64,000 nt of DNA from an uncultured Parvularculaceae bacterium (GCA_913055785.1 CAJXLJ010000001.1:62001-126000), one strand, 5' to 3'. Shown: positions 51,469 to 61,304, counted from the stretch's first letter. The notes: generated by a model from the letters alone, not told the origin. Translations and numbers: made by a program.

Positions 51469-54400
51469 CTAAACCAGTTCTACATCGGCGACGCCTTCAA
51501 CGCCCTTCAAAGCCCCGCGCATGGCGGGCGTGCAGGCCGCCGGTTCGGGAAGCGTGATTTCGACGTCCCTTCCGGAATCGGTCAGCCGCATGGCGATAAT
51601 CACCTTGCCGCGCTCCTTGGCGCTTGCCGGTTTCACGGCGGCCAGCCGCCGCTTCACGCCCTCGAGCGCCCGGTCAGACAGGATCGAAATACGCAGCTGC
51701 GAGGCGGCGGAAGCCGCCGCAACATCAAGGCTGCGAAGACCTTCGCAAGTGAACCGTACGTCGCCGTCTCGATCCTCAGCAGTGGCGGCCGCCAGCACCA
51801 GCGCGCCTGGCTCCATCAGATCGCGCGCCGCCGCCAATGTTTCCGAAAAGGCGGTCACTTCATATTCCCCGGTCGCGTCGGAAAGTTCTACCCAGGCGAA
51901 GGGTCTGCCGGATTTCGACCGGCGCATGCGTACGGTGCGAATAACGCCCGCCATCTGGAACGCCGCGCGCGTTCCCTTCGCGCGTTCGACCGCTTCCGCA
52001 TAAGAGACGACATTGAGGCGTTTCAGTTCGCGCTCGTAATCATCGAGCGGATGGCCGCTGAAATAAAACCCGATCGCCGAACGCTCCTCATCAAGCCGGT
52101 CCTGCGCGAGCCAGTCTTCGACAAGCGGTAATTTCGGCTTGTCGAGGGTCGGCGCTGCATCAAGAGCGAAAAGCCCGCCCTGATCGCTGTCGCGCTCCTC
52201 GGCGGCCTGCGCGGAAAACCGGATCAGGAGATCGGCGGCGGCGAAGGCCTGTCCGCGCGAGGCGCAAAGCCCGTCAAAGGCGCCGGCGCGGGCGAGGTTT
52301 TCAAGAGAGCGCTTGCCGACCGCTTTAAGATCGACCCGCTCGGAGAAATCGATCAGGTCGCGGAACGGCCCGCCCTTTGCGCGCTCATCGGCGATCAGCG
52401 TCATCGCCGCCTCTCCCACATTCTTGACCGCCGAGAGCGCATAGACGACGGCGCCGTCCTTGACGGAAAAATCCGCCTGCGAATGATTGATGTGCGGCGG
52501 CAGGATATCGACGCCGGTGCGCCGGGCTTCTTTCAGGAAAACGGCGAGCTTGTCGGTGTTGGCGCGGTCGAGCGACATCGACGCGGCGAGAAATTCCGCC
52601 GGATAGTTCGCTTTAAGCCAGGCGGTCTGATAGGCGATATAGGCGTAGGCGGCGGCGTGGGACTTGTTGAACCCGTAGCCTGCGAATTTCTGGACGAGAT
52701 CGAAAATGGAGGAGGCTTTCGCCTCGGCGACGCCCTTTTCGGCCGCGCCCTCGATGAACCGCTTTCTCTGCTTGTCCATCTCCTCTTTTTTCTTCTTGCC
52801 CATAGCGCGGCGCAGAAGGTCGGCCTCGCCGAGGGAATAGCCGGAGAGGATCTGGGCGATCTGCATCACCTGTTCCTGATAGATGATGACGCCGTAAGTC
52901 TCCTTCAGCACGTCCTCGAGCATCGGATGGAGATAGTCCGGCTTTTGAACGCCCTGCTTGCGCTCGATATAGGTCGGGATGTTCTCCATCGGACCCGGCC
53001 GATAAAGCGAGACAAGGGCGATAATGTCTTCGAGCGTGTCAGGCTTCAGCGACCTGAGGACCGCGCGCATGCCCGTGCTTTCAAGCTGGAACACGCCGGT
53101 CGCCGCGCCCTCGCCGAGCATCTCGTAAGTCGCCTTGTCGTCGAGCGGGATTGCGCTCATGTCGAGCGTTTCTCCGGCGTGCCCCTTAACGAACCCGACG
53201 GCGCGGGCGATGACGGTCAGCGTCTTCAATCCCAGAAAGTCGAATTTGACGAGCCCTGCGGGCTCGACCCATTTCATGTTGAACTGGGTCGCCGGCATGT
53301 CCGAACGCGGATCGCGATAGAGCGGCACCAGTTCGTTGAGCGGACGGTCGCCGATGACGACGCCGGCGGCGTGGGTCGATGCGTGACGGTAAAGCCCTTC
53401 GAGCTTCAGCGCTTTTTCGATCAGCGCCTCAACCGCTTCTTCCTCGCGCTGCATTTCCTTAAGGCGCGGTTCGGTCTCGAGCGCTTCCTTGAGCGTTACC
53501 GGATTCGCCGGGTTGTTGGGCACCAGCTTGCAGATACGGTCGACCTGACCGAACGGCATATTGAGAACGCGACCGACATCGCGCAGCACCGCGCGCGCCT
53601 GCAGCTTTCCGAAAGTGATAATCTGGGCGACCCGGTCGCGGCCGTACTTCCCCTGCACATAGCGGATAACCTCGTCGCGCCGGTCCTGACAGAAGTCGAT
53701 ATCGAAGTCGGGCATCGACACGCGTTCAGGATTGAGGAAGCGCTCGAACAGGAGACCGAAGCGCAAGGGGTCGAGATCGGTGATGGTGAGCGCCCAAGCG
53801 ACCACGGACCCCGCGCCGGAACCACGACCCGGCCCGACAGGAATGCCTTCTTCCTTCGCCCATTTGATGAAGTCGGAAACAATCAGGAAATAGCCGGGAA
53901 AGCCCATGCGATTGATAATATCGAGCTCAAGCTTGAGCCGGGCCCAATAGTCTTCCTCGGGCGCGGCGCGCTCGATGGCGGCGAGGCGGCGCTTTAGCCC
54001 CTCGCGCGCCTGGCGTTCAAGCTCCATCGCTTCGCCCTTGATCGCCTCGTCCTTGCCGGCGGCGCCGGCCGACTCGACAAAGCGTGGCAGAATCGGATCG
54101 TGAAAGCGCGGCCGGAACGCGCAGCGGCGCGCAATTTCGATCGTATTGTCGACCGCCTCTGGAAGATCGGAGAACAGCGCGCGCATCTCTTCGGCGCTCT
54201 TGAAGTAATGGTCCGGCGTCGCGTGCCGGCGGTCGTCCTGATGGACATAAGCGCCTTCCGCGATGCAGAGCAGCGCGTCATGGGCTTCATAATCGTCAGG
54301 CTGCGGAAAGTACGGCTCATTGGCTGCAACAAGCGGCAATTCGAGATCGTAGGCGAGATCGACCAGCGCCGGCTCGACGCTCTCCGCCTCACGCGCCTGA

Positions 54401-54933
54401 TGCCGCTGCAGCTCCACATAAAGCCGGCCCGGAAAAAGCGCGCTCAGCTTTTCGAGACCGGCGCGCGCCTCCGCCTCCCGGTTCCCGCGTAACAGCCGGT
54501 CGATCGGTCCGTCATAACCGCCGGTCAGACAAATGAGCCCGTCGCTCGCTCCTTCGAGCCGGTCGAGCGCCGAACACGCCCCTTCTTCGGCGGCCGAGTT
54601 GAGAAAGGCGTCGCTGGTGAGCTTCAAGAGGTTCTTGTAGCCCGCCTCCGACTGGGCGAGGAGGACGAGCGAGGGATGCCGTTCGCCGCGCGCCAGATGC
54701 AGGCCGAACCCATCGGCGGCGAAAGACTGCTCGATCCCGATGATCGGCTGGATCCCGGCGCCGGCGAGCGTCGTCGAGACCTCAAGAGCGCCGAAGAGAT
54801 TGTTGGTGTCTGTAACCGCGACCGCCGGCATCTGCGCCTTGAGGCAGAGATCCTTGAGCCGGGCGACGGGGATCGCGCCTTCCGACAGGGAATAGGCCGA
54901 ATGAAGATGGAGATGGATGAAAGTCTCCGGCAT
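51469..54933 (-). CDS. dnaE: DNA polymerase III alpha subunit
   Basis: The 1154-residue replicative polymerase. The N-terminal PHP domain starts FIHLHLHSAYSLSEGAI. The catalytic aspartates are in SMPDFDIDFCQDRRDEVI, and GPGRGSGAGSVVAWAL precedes them. Finger and beta-clamp binding regions, a helix-hairpin-helix and a C-terminal OB-fold (MAGVIRTVRMRRSKSGRPFAWVELSD) complete it. Length is normal for DnaE1, so this is the main rather than the error-prone form. It reads alone, with the small membrane gene ~55 bases upstream. Confidence 0.98.
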   Translation of the reverse strand: MPETFIHLHLHSAYSLSEGAIPVARLKDLCLKAQMPAVAVTDTNNLFGALEVSTTLAGAGIQPIIGIEQSFAADGFGLHLARGERHPSLVLLAQSEAGYKNLLKLTSDAFLNSAAEEGACSALDRLEGASDGLICLTGGYDGPIDRLLRGNREAEARAGLEKLSALFPGRLYVELQRHQAREAESVEPALVDLAYDLELPLVAANEPYFPQPDDYEAHDALLCIAEGAYVHQDDRRHATPDHYFKSAEEMRALFSDLPEAVDNTIEIARRCAFRPRFHDPILPRFVESAGAAGKDEAIKGEAMELERQAREGLKRRLAAIERAAPEEDYWARLKLELDIINRMGFPGYFLIVSDFIKWAKEEGIPVGPGRGSGAGSVVAWALTITDLDPLRFGLLFERFLNPERVSMPDFDIDFCQDRRDEVIRYVQGKYGRDRVAQIITFGKLQARAVLRDVGRVLNMPFGQVDRICKLVPNNPANPVTLKEALETEPRLKEMQREEEAVEALIEKALKLEGLYRHASTHAAGVVIGDRPLNELVPLYRDPRSDMPATQFNMKWVEPAGLVKFDFLGLKTLTVIARAVGFVKGHAGETLDMSAIPLDDKATYEMLGEGAATGVFQLESTGMRAVLRSLKPDTLEDIIALVSLYRPGPMENIPTYIERKQGVQKPDYLHPMLEDVLKETYGVIIYQEQVMQIAQILSGYSLGEADLLRRAMGKKKKEEMDKQRKRFIEGAAEKGVAEAKASSIFDLVQKFAGYGFNKSHAAAYAYIAYQTAWLKANYPAEFLAASMSLDRANTDKLAVFLKEARRTGVDILPPHINHSQADFSVKDGAVVYALSAVKNVGEAAMTLIADERAKGGPFRDLIDFSERVDLKAVGKRSLENLARAGAFDGLCASRGQAFAAADLLIRFSAQAAEERDSDQGGLFALDAAPTLDKPKLPLVEDWLAQDRLDEERSAIGFYFSGHPLDDYERELKRLNVVSYAEAVERAKGTRAAFQMAGVIRTVRMRRSKSGRPFAWVELSDATGEYEVTAFSETLAAARDLMEPGALVLAAATAEDRDGDVRFTCEGLRSLDVAAASAASQLRISILSDRALEGVKRRLAAVKPASAKERGKVIIAMRLTDSGRDVEITLPEPAACTPAMRGALKGVEGVADVELV

Positions 54934-54986
54934 GGCGGATCGGCTCCCAGCGAGGCGGGGTTAAAGCAGCAATGAAAGAGGGAGCG

Positions 54987-55082
54987 TCAGGCCCCCAACA
55001 GCGCGCCCCAAAGCTGCGCCGCGCCAATCACCATCATGAGTACGCCGAGTCCGACGACGTCGCGCAAGGTTTCGTTTTCCAT
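54987..55082 (-). CDS. 31-residue membrane peptide
   Basis: A short frame with an excellent ribosome site (GAGAGGAGATCTT then ATG at 55082) encodes MENETLRDVVGLGVLMMV followed by IGAAQLWGALLGA: a charged start and one hydrophobic helix. Composition is host-like. It sits between the Vat-type acetyltransferase gene and dnaE on the same strand. No known family. The strong ribosome site and membrane-like sequence argue for a real small protein. Confidence 0.5.
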   Translation of the reverse strand: MENETLRDVVGLGVLMMVIGAAQLWGALLGA

Positions 55083-55186
55083 AAGATCTCCTCTCGCTTG
55101 TTCGTCTTATGTTCCATATTCCCTTTTTGTTCTTTTGTCGAGTAAAATTTTCTGGCGTAACTGTCAGATTCTCGGAAAGGAAGAAT

Positions 55187-55831
55187 TTACGCTGCTTTTT
55201 CAAGCGCTTCGATGTCCGCCCCGCGTATCGCCGGGAGATTGCGGGTAATTTTTTCCACAGGCCAGCGCCACCAGGCGACGGCCAGCAGACGCTCGACGAT
55301 GTCGGGCGGAAAGCGGTGTTTGACCACCTTTGCCGGGTTGCCGGCGGCGATCCCGTAAGCGGGCACGTCAGCGGCGACAACCGCACCGGTCGCGACAATC
55401 GCGCCGTCGCCGACCGTCACCCCGGGCATGATCGTCGCGCCGCGCCCGATCCACACATCGTTGCCGATGACCGTATCCCCGCGCCCGTTCTTCGACCAGT
55501 CGAGCCCCTGCTCTTCCCAGCCCTTGCCGAAGATCGCGAACGGATAGGTCGAAAAGCCGTCCATCGAGTGATTGGCGCCATTCATGATGAACCGGACCTC
55601 CGCGGCAATGGCGCAGAAGCGGCCAATAGAAAGCCGGTCGCCCATATGCTCGAAGTGATAGAGCACGCATTTTTCGACAAACCGCTCGGGGCCGGCCGGA
55701 TCGTCGTAATAGGTATAATCGCCAATCTCGATCATCGGATGATCGACGACCGGTTTCAGGAATGCGACCTGAGAAACGCCTTCAAGGGGATGGATGGTTT
55801 GAGGATCGGGACCGTTCATGCACAGCGGCAT
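55187..55831 (-). CDS. CatB/Vat-type hexapeptide acetyltransferase
   Basis: A 214-residue xenobiotic acetyltransferase of the left-handed beta-helix type. Family landmarks are DYTYYDD near residue 40 and GRFCAIAAEVRFIMNGANHSMDGFSTYPF with the catalytic His. GNDVWIGRGATIMPGV and GIAAGNPAKVVKHRF follow. Relatives acetylate chloramphenicol or streptogramin, while many chromosomal ones have unknown substrates. It need not confer resistance. It is alone, between a DUF1304 gene and the small membrane gene. Confidence 0.88.
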   Translation of the reverse strand: MPLCMNGPDPQTIHPLEGVSQVAFLKPVVDHPMIEIGDYTYYDDPAGPERFVEKCVLYHFEHMGDRLSIGRFCAIAAEVRFIMNGANHSMDGFSTYPFAIFGKGWEEQGLDWSKNGRGDTVIGNDVWIGRGATIMPGVTVGDGAIVATGAVVAADVPAYGIAAGNPAKVVKHRFPPDIVERLLAVAWWRWPVEKITRNLPAIRGADIEALEKAA

Positions 55832-55861
55832 ACAGATTTTGGATAAGGAAGGAAATGGCTC

Positions 55862-56245
55862 CTACGCCTTGTGGAGCTTTTGACGTTTGCCCGGCGCCAT
55901 CAGGGTGAGAACCAGCGCCAGTGCTGCGGGCGCGGCCTGTGTGTATAGGATCGTCGGTTTCGCCGTCACAGCGCCGAAGACGCCCGCAACGATCACGCAG
56001 AGCAGAAAGAAAACCACGACATCGCGCTTGCCCGCGAAAAGCCCCCACAACAGCCCCGCCGCAAGGAACCCGTTATAAAGCCCTTGATTGGCGGCGAGGA
56101 CCGCGGTGTCCGCGGACTGCTGCGCTGTCATCGAGAACACTTTCCGTCCGATTTCATGATCCCAATAAAACATTTCGAGCGCCAGAAAGCCGGCGTGAAG
56201 CGCGGCGACGATCAGTACAGTGATGGTTGCGAGCGTTTTGATCAT
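55862..56245 (-). CDS. DUF1304 membrane protein
   Basis: A 127-residue protein with four membrane helices. It carries the DUF1304 features ALHAGFLALEMFYWD at the first helix and ANQGLYNGFLAAGLLWG in the second, ending in a basic tail. The function of the family is unknown. It lies 17 bases downstream of the next membrane protein gene on the same strand. Confidence 0.82.
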   Translation of the reverse strand: MIKTLATITVLIVAALHAGFLALEMFYWDHEIGRKVFSMTAQQSADTAVLAANQGLYNGFLAAGLLWGLFAGKRDVVVFFLLCVIVAGVFGAVTAKPTILYTQAAPAALALVLTLMAPGKRQKLHKA

Positions 56246-56262
56246 CGATTCATACCGGGCGA

Positions 56263-56838
56263 TTAACCCGCCTCTCCTTCCCTGGGCGTCCGCTGCGCCT
56301 CATACTGTCCTGCGGAGCGCAGCCATGAGAAAACGCGTGCAAGATAACACGGCCTGAACGCCATGAATGAGGCGGCGGCGATAACCATTATATCTGTAGC
56401 CAATTGCCGGAAATTGACACTTTGCGATCTCAGGTTGCCAAGCTCATACGGCGCCGCCGGATCCTGTTTGCTATTTTCAATCATCATTGCTCCCACTTGC
56501 CCAATCAGTTGAGGAACGTATTGCACAAGGTAATAGCTGCCGATCAAAAAACCTCCGGCGGCCACCAGAGTTTCCGCGTCTACATTAACTTGATTATCAG
56601 ATTGTCCCTGCGGCTTGTAAACAAGCCGTGCTAATTTTGGAGCCAGCCGCCAGCCGGCAACGCCGATGATAACGCCGACGATATAATTAATCAGCCATGC
56701 AACACTTGCCGCGCTAGGCGCGACATCATTATCCAGAAAAGCGCTAAAATAAAAAGGCGTTGCCAGAAGCGCATGGATAAAAATCCAGGACGCCCAAAGG
56801 CGAATAATCAGCACCATGATTGCGTGAACGGGTGTCAT
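56263..56838 (-). CDS. hypothetical membrane protein
   Basis: A 191-residue protein with four to five predicted membrane helices (IMVLIIRLWASWIFIHALLA, WLINYIVGVIIGVAGW, GGFLIGSYYLVQYVPQLI, IMVIAAASFMAFRPCYLARVF). No family is recognised. It is eight bases downstream of the threonine synthase stop codon, so it is likely co-transcribed, but there is no metabolic hint linking them. Slightly lower GC than its neighbours. Confidence 0.6.
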   Translation of the reverse strand: MTPVHAIMVLIIRLWASWIFIHALLATPFYFSAFLDNDVAPSAASVAWLINYIVGVIIGVAGWRLAPKLARLVYKPQGQSDNQVNVDAETLVAAGGFLIGSYYLVQYVPQLIGQVGAMMIENSKQDPAAPYELGNLRSQSVNFRQLATDIMVIAAASFMAFRPCYLARVFSWLRSAGQYEAQRTPREGEAG

Positions 56839-56845
56839 ATGCGCC

Positions 56846-58060
56846 TCACTTGAATTGCGAATAGTCGACCGGCTTCGCGCGGTCGATGAACTTCGAGACC
56901 GGCGGCATCGGGTATTTGAGGCCTGTCGCGCAGTTAAACAACACCACGCGGTCTGATGTGGAGATACGCCCCTCTTTCAGGGATTGTTCGTAAGCGGCGA
57001 ATGTCGCGGCGCCTTCCGGGCACAAGAGTAAGCCCTCCTCCCGCGCGATGCGGTCACGCGCTTCAAAGATCGCTTCTTCGGCGACCGCCATGGCGTACCC
57101 GCCTGAGGCGCGCACGGCGCGCAGGATCAGAAAATCGCCCACCGCCGCCGGTACGCGAATGCCCGCCGCCGCCGTCTGCGCATTTTCCCAGAGCGGCGCA
57201 TGTTCCTCCCCCGCCTCGAACGCCTTGACGATGGGGGCGCAGCCCGCCGCCTGCACGGCGATCATTTTCGGTCGCTTGCGGCCGATCCAGCCGATCGCTT
57301 CAAGTTCGTTGAACGCCTTCCACATGCCGATCAGCCCCGTTCCGCCGCCGGTCGGATAGAAAATCGCGTCCGGCAACTCCCAGTCCAGCTGTTCGGCGAG
57401 TTCGAGCCCCATCGTTTTCTTACCCTCGATGCGATAGGGCTCTTTCAGGGTCGAAACGTCGAACCAGCCGGCCTTCTCCTTTCCTTCCCCGACAATCTTG
57501 CCGCAATCATTGATGAGGCCGTTCACGAGGTAGACGTCGCCGCCCTGCAGCGCGATCTCTTCCACATTCACCGGCGGCGTGTCGTCGGGACAGAAGATCG
57601 TCGTCTTCATTCCCGCAGCGGACGCATAGGCGGCCATCGCCGCCCCGGCGTTGCCGTTGGTGGGCATGGCGAGATGGGAGAGCCCGAGTTCCTTCGCCAT
57701 CGATACGGCGAGCGCCAGCCCCCGCGCCTTGAACGAACCGGTGGGAAGCCTTCCCTCATCCTTGACGATGATCCCGCCGCGCGCGCCGAGCTTTTCTTCG
57801 GTATGTTTCAGGCGGATGAGCGGCGTCATCACTTCGCCAAGGGAAATACGGTTTTGTTCATGGCTGACCGGCAGGAATTCCCGGTAACGCCAGAAGCCGC
57901 CATGCCGCGCGGTCAGCTCTTTCTTGGTCAGCGCCTTGCCGATCCGGCCGAGATCGTAGTGAACCAGCAAAGGCTTTCCGGCGGCAGAAAGCCCGTGAAC
58001 CTCGCCCGCCCTGTAGCGCTCGCCCGTATAGGAGCACTCAAGATGGGTGACGAAGGTCAA
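56846..58060 (-). CDS. thrC: threonine synthase
   Basis: A 404-residue PLP enzyme of fold type II that converts O-phosphohomoserine to threonine. The N terminus THLECSYTGERYRAGEVHGLS fits the class of threonine synthase found in plants and many bacteria. The PLP lysine is in GRLPTGSFKARGLALA, the phosphate-binding loop is PTGGGTGLIG, and NGNAGAAMAAYA follows. The start overlaps the stop of the upstream TPR gene (ATGA). Another fold-II lyase activity is possible but less likely. Confidence 0.85.
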   Translation of the reverse strand: MTFVTHLECSYTGERYRAGEVHGLSAAGKPLLVHYDLGRIGKALTKKELTARHGGFWRYREFLPVSHEQNRISLGEVMTPLIRLKHTEEKLGARGGIIVKDEGRLPTGSFKARGLALAVSMAKELGLSHLAMPTNGNAGAAMAAYASAAGMKTTIFCPDDTPPVNVEEIALQGGDVYLVNGLINDCGKIVGEGKEKAGWFDVSTLKEPYRIEGKKTMGLELAEQLDWELPDAIFYPTGGGTGLIGMWKAFNELEAIGWIGRKRPKMIAVQAAGCAPIVKAFEAGEEHAPLWENAQTAAAGIRVPAAVGDFLILRAVRASGGYAMAVAEEAIFEARDRIAREEGLLLCPEGAATFAAYEQSLKEGRISTSDRVVLFNCATGLKYPMPPVSKFIDRAKPVDYSQFK

Positions 58061-58590
58061 TCCAGCCTCGCCAGTTTTTCCTGCGCCAGCGAGAAATCAG
58101 GCTTCAACGCGAGCGCCTTTTCATAAGCGTCGCGGGCCTTTTCGCTTTCTTTCCGCGCATCGTGAACGAGGCCGATATTGTACCACGCCGCCCAGGGTTT
58201 CGAGACGCCGAGGCGCAGCGCTTTTTCATAATCGTCAAGCGCCGACGCATAGTCGCTCGCAAGAAACCGGCTGTTGCCGCGATTGAGATAGGCTTCGGCG
58301 AGGCCGCCATCCATCGCAAGCGCGGCGTCGAAATCCGCGACCGCCTTTGCAATATCGCTGTTGCGGTTATGGATGATCCCGCGATTGACGAGGGTCTTGA
58401 TCCGGTCGCGCTTTTTGGTCGCGCTGTCGCGCAACGCGGCGTCACAAGGCCCCGTGTCGCGCGCAACCTCGCTTGCGGCGTTCCGATAACACTCGACTGC
58501 GTCGGTCGCGCCAAAGGTTGAAACCGACATCTGGGCCTTGGCTGGCGCTGCGAACAGTACGGCGAGCATTGTCAGGAAGAGAAGTCTCAT
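58057..58590 (-). CDS. exported TPR-repeat protein
   Basis: A 177-residue protein with a signal peptide (LLFLTMLAVLFAAPAKAQ) and about three tetratricopeptide repeats (~70-170: AVADFDAALAMDGGLAEAYLNRGNSRF, ALDDYEKALRLGVSKPWAAWYNIGLVH, ARDAYEKALALKPD). TPRs bind other proteins. Two cysteines lie early in the mature part. It is translationally coupled to thrC by a 4-base overlap, which is probably an operon convenience. Confidence 0.8.
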   Translation of the reverse strand: MRLLFLTMLAVLFAAPAKAQMSVSTFGATDAVECYRNAASEVARDTGPCDAALRDSATKKRDRIKTLVNRGIIHNRNSDIAKAVADFDAALAMDGGLAEAYLNRGNSRFLASDYASALDDYEKALRLGVSKPWAAWYNIGLVHDARKESEKARDAYEKALALKPDFSLAQEKLARLD

Positions 58591-58787
58591 GGAAACGTCC
58601 TCTCGGTTTTGTTTAGTTGGGTGGACAATAAGTCAAAGCGCATCCCCAGCCTACCGCTGATCAGCCGATTGCGCGGGAAAGAATGGCAAAAAAGCGCGCG
58701 TTCCACTGCGAACATGTCGCGGTTGCTCTTGTGCAGTGCAATACATATCTTGCGGCCATCTTACACCCAGCCCTCAAGGAGGCTTCC

Positions 58788-59570
58788 ATGAGCAAACCGT
58801 TGAACGCCGTTATTACTGGTTCCACTTCGGGGATAGGGCTCGGCGTCGCGACCGCGTTCGCCGCCGAGGGCTATAATGTGACGCTCAACGGATTTGGCGA
58901 CGCAGGCGAAATCGAGGGGATCCGCAGCGGGCTGGAGGACAAATACGGCGTCAAGGTTCTCTATAACGGCGCCGACATGACAAAGCCTGAAGAGATCCGC
59001 GAACTGATCGCGGAAACGCAAACCGCGTTCGGCCAGGTCGACGTACTCGTGAACAATGCGGGCATCCAGCATGTGTCGCCGATCGAAGACTTTCCTGAAG
59101 GCAAGTGGGACGCAATCATTGCGATCAATCTTTCGTCTTCATTCCATACGATCAAGGCGGCGTTTGGCGGCATGAAGGCGCGCGGACACGGGCGTATCAT
59201 TAACATCGCCTCGGCGCACGGGCTGGTCGCCTCGCCCTTCAAGTCGGCCTATGTGGCGGCGAAGCACGGCATTGTCGGCCTCACCAAGACGGTCGCCCTT
59301 GAGGGCGCAGAACATGGCGTCACCTGCAACGCGATTTGCCCCGGTTATGTAAAAACGCCGCTCGTTGAAGCGCAGATTCCCGACACCGCCAAAGCGCGCA
59401 ACATGACCGAAGAGGACGTCGTTCAGAAGGTGATCCTCGAAGCCCAGCCCACGAAAAAATTCGTGACGGTCGAACAGGTCGGCGCGCTGGCCGTATTCCT
59501 CGCCTCCGACAACGCCGCCTCTATCACCGGCGCCGCATATCAAATCGACGGCGGCTGGGTCGCGAAATAA
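58788..59570 (+). CDS. bdhA: 3-hydroxybutyrate dehydrogenase
   Basis: A 260-residue short-chain dehydrogenase oxidising D-3-hydroxybutyrate to acetoacetate with NAD. The cofactor loop TGSTSGIG, NNAGIQHV, catalytic Ser in IASAHGL and YVAAK (Tyr-Lys) are present. The HGLVASPFKSAYVAAKHG block is typical of bacterial Bdh. The ATG at 58788 has AAGGAGG six bases upstream. It is joined by TAATG to a patatin gene, a pairing seen in polyhydroxybutyrate-using bacteria. Confidence 0.92.
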   Translation: MSKPLNAVITGSTSGIGLGVATAFAAEGYNVTLNGFGDAGEIEGIRSGLEDKYGVKVLYNGADMTKPEEIRELIAETQTAFGQVDVLVNNAGIQHVSPIEDFPEGKWDAIIAINLSSSFHTIKAAFGGMKARGHGRIINIASAHGLVASPFKSAYVAAKHGIVGLTKTVALEGAEHGVTCNAICPGYVKTPLVEAQIPDTAKARNMTEEDVVQKVILEAQPTKKFVTVEQVGALAVFLASDNAASITGAAYQIDGGWVAK

Positions 59571-60604
59571 TGGCGAAAGCCAAACCCAAAAAGATCAACC
59601 TCGCCTTTCAGGGCGGCGGCGCCCACGGCGCTGTCACCTGGGGCGTCGCTGACCGGCTTCTGGAAGACGACCGGCTTGGCGTCGAAGCGATCTCCGGATC
59701 GAGCGCCGGAGCGGTCAACGCCGCGGCGGTCGCCTATGGCATTCACAAGGGCGGCTGCGAAGGCGCTCGCGAAACGCTTGACCGGCTCTGGAAACGCATC
59801 AGCGAGGCCGGCGCGCTTTACAGCCCGGTGCGAGCCAACCCGTTCCCGCTGAACGATGGCGCTGCGGATTTCGTCAACGCCTTCTCCTATTCGATGTTCG
59901 ACATCATGACCCGGGCGCTCTCGCCCTATCAATTCAACCCATTCGACATCAATCCCTTGCGGGATATTCTCAACGACGCCATCGATTTCGAAAGTCTTCG
60001 GGACTGCAAAACGACAAAGGTGTTCATTTCCGCAACCAATGTCCGTTCCGGCAAGGTTCATGTCTTCAACACCAAGGATATGTCGACCGATGTCGTTTGC
60101 GCTTCGACCTGCCTGCCCTTTTTGTTCAAGGCCGTGGAGGTGAAAGGCGAGCATTATTGGGATGGCGGCTATATGGGAAACCCGGTGCTGTTTCCGTTTT
60201 TTTACGAAGCAAAGACCTCTGACATCGTTATTGTTCACGTCAATCCCATTGAACGCGACGAAGTTCCGACGACGGCGGCGGAAATCATGAATCGCATCAA
60301 TGAAATCAGCTTCAATTCATCGCTCTTAAGGGAGCTGCGCGCCATCAGTTTCGTCCATAAACTGCTGGATGACGGCTGGATAAAGGAAGAACACCGCGAT
60401 CGGCTGCACAACATCCGGGTTCATTCGATTCGCTCGGACGAGGCGCTCAAAGACTACGACGTCTCCAGTAAATTCCGCACGGACTGGCGTTTTCTTGCCG
60501 AATTAAAAGAAAGGGGCCGGGCTGTCGCCGACAAATGGCTCGAGGAAAATTTCGACAAGATCGGCGAACGGTCTTCAGTGAACCTGCGCGAGATGTTCGA
60601 ATAA
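59570..60604 (+). CDS. patatin-like phospholipase
   Basis: A 344-residue patatin-fold hydrolase with the Ser-Asp dyad: oxyanion loop FQGGGAHGAVTWG, nucleophile GSSAG and catalytic Asp in WDGGYMGNP. Patatins are lipid acyl hydrolases. This subfamily, always next to bdhA, may act on membrane lipids or polyhydroxybutyrate granules. The ATG overlaps the bdhA stop (TAATG), so the two proteins are made together. Confidence 0.88.
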   Translation: MAKAKPKKINLAFQGGGAHGAVTWGVADRLLEDDRLGVEAISGSSAGAVNAAAVAYGIHKGGCEGARETLDRLWKRISEAGALYSPVRANPFPLNDGAADFVNAFSYSMFDIMTRALSPYQFNPFDINPLRDILNDAIDFESLRDCKTTKVFISATNVRSGKVHVFNTKDMSTDVVCASTCLPFLFKAVEVKGEHYWDGGYMGNPVLFPFFYEAKTSDIVIVHVNPIERDEVPTTAAEIMNRINEISFNSSLLRELRAISFVHKLLDDGWIKEEHRDRLHNIRVHSIRSDEALKDYDVSSKFRTDWRFLAELKERGRAVADKWLEENFDKIGERSSVNLREMFE

Positions 60605-60746
60605 AGTCTGCACGCGAGATGTTAACCGTCATTACGAATCGTTCATGACGAATGCTTAACTAACATCGTCAAATTCGACCTTTATATAAAGACCTGCACG
60701 TTGCGTCTCATTTGTGCAGAGGGGATTATGCTCAAGGAGCTAATCC

Positions 60747-61256
60747 ATGATTAAATCGGTCATAACAGGCATATCGACGCTCATTATCGCAACAGCCGCG
60801 GCATGCGCGCAGGAAGAAACTTCATCGCTACATGACGTCGACGCCATCGCGCCGACAGACGTTCAAGCGGCCGACGCGGCAAAAGTGACTACGCGGGACG
60901 ATGCAATGCGTTTTGCTGAATCTGAGTTCAGTGAAGCCGATCTCAATGACAACGGCGCCCTCGATCGGGAGGAGTTTCTCGCCTATCAAGCGGCGAAAAA
61001 TCCCGCCGACGCTCAATCAATTAACAACAGCACCGTCGGCGAAGCCGAGCGGGCGGCGCTGGAAACCGCAGCGGAAGAAAAGTTCGCCGCCATCAGCAAT
61101 GGCGATGAATTGGTCTCCAAGAGCGAACTCATCGAAGCGCGCATCGCTGATTTCGATGAAGCCGACGCCAATGACGACGACAAGCTTGACACGGTCGAGC
61201 GTCAGAAATTCGCTCAGCTCGTAATTCCGCAATCCTCGGAAACGCAAGTCTACTAG
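60747..61256 (+). CDS. exported EF-hand protein
   Basis: A 169-residue protein with a signal sequence (ISTLIIATAAACAQ, possibly a lipobox) and EF-hand loops: DLNDNGALDREE and DANDDDKLDTVE are full 12-residue loops. A degenerate one (ISNGDELVSKSE) lies between. The mature protein is very acidic. It should bind calcium outside the cytoplasm. It is followed by a hairpin at 61273-61304. It resembles the EF-hand protein at 10910-11440 in layout. Confidence 0.8.
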   Translation: MIKSVITGISTLIIATAAACAQEETSSLHDVDAIAPTDVQAADAAKVTTRDDAMRFAESEFSEADLNDNGALDREEFLAYQAAKNPADAQSINNSTVGEAERAALETAAEEKFAAISNGDELVSKSELIEARIADFDEADANDDDKLDTVERQKFAQLVIPQSSETQVY

Positions 61257-61272
61257 CTCGCGCCTCCGAGGT

Positions 61273-61304
61273 CGCCCGCCGGCTTTAACGCTCCCCGGCG
61301 GGCG
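61273..61304 (+). terminator. hairpin downstream of the EF-hand gene
   Basis: Ten-base arms cgcccgccgg (61273-61282) and ccggcgggcg (61295-61304) pair perfectly. The T-run is poor, so it is an uncertain terminator. Confidence 0.6.

Noticed and set aside
52483-53997. 504-codon plus-strand frame inside dnaE
   Set aside because: Antisense shadow of the polymerase gene, with no independent support.
55187-55831. Acetyltransferase as an acquired antibiotic-resistance gene
   Set aside because: Composition is host-like, no mobile element is nearby, and chromosomal Vat/CatB relatives often have other substrates.
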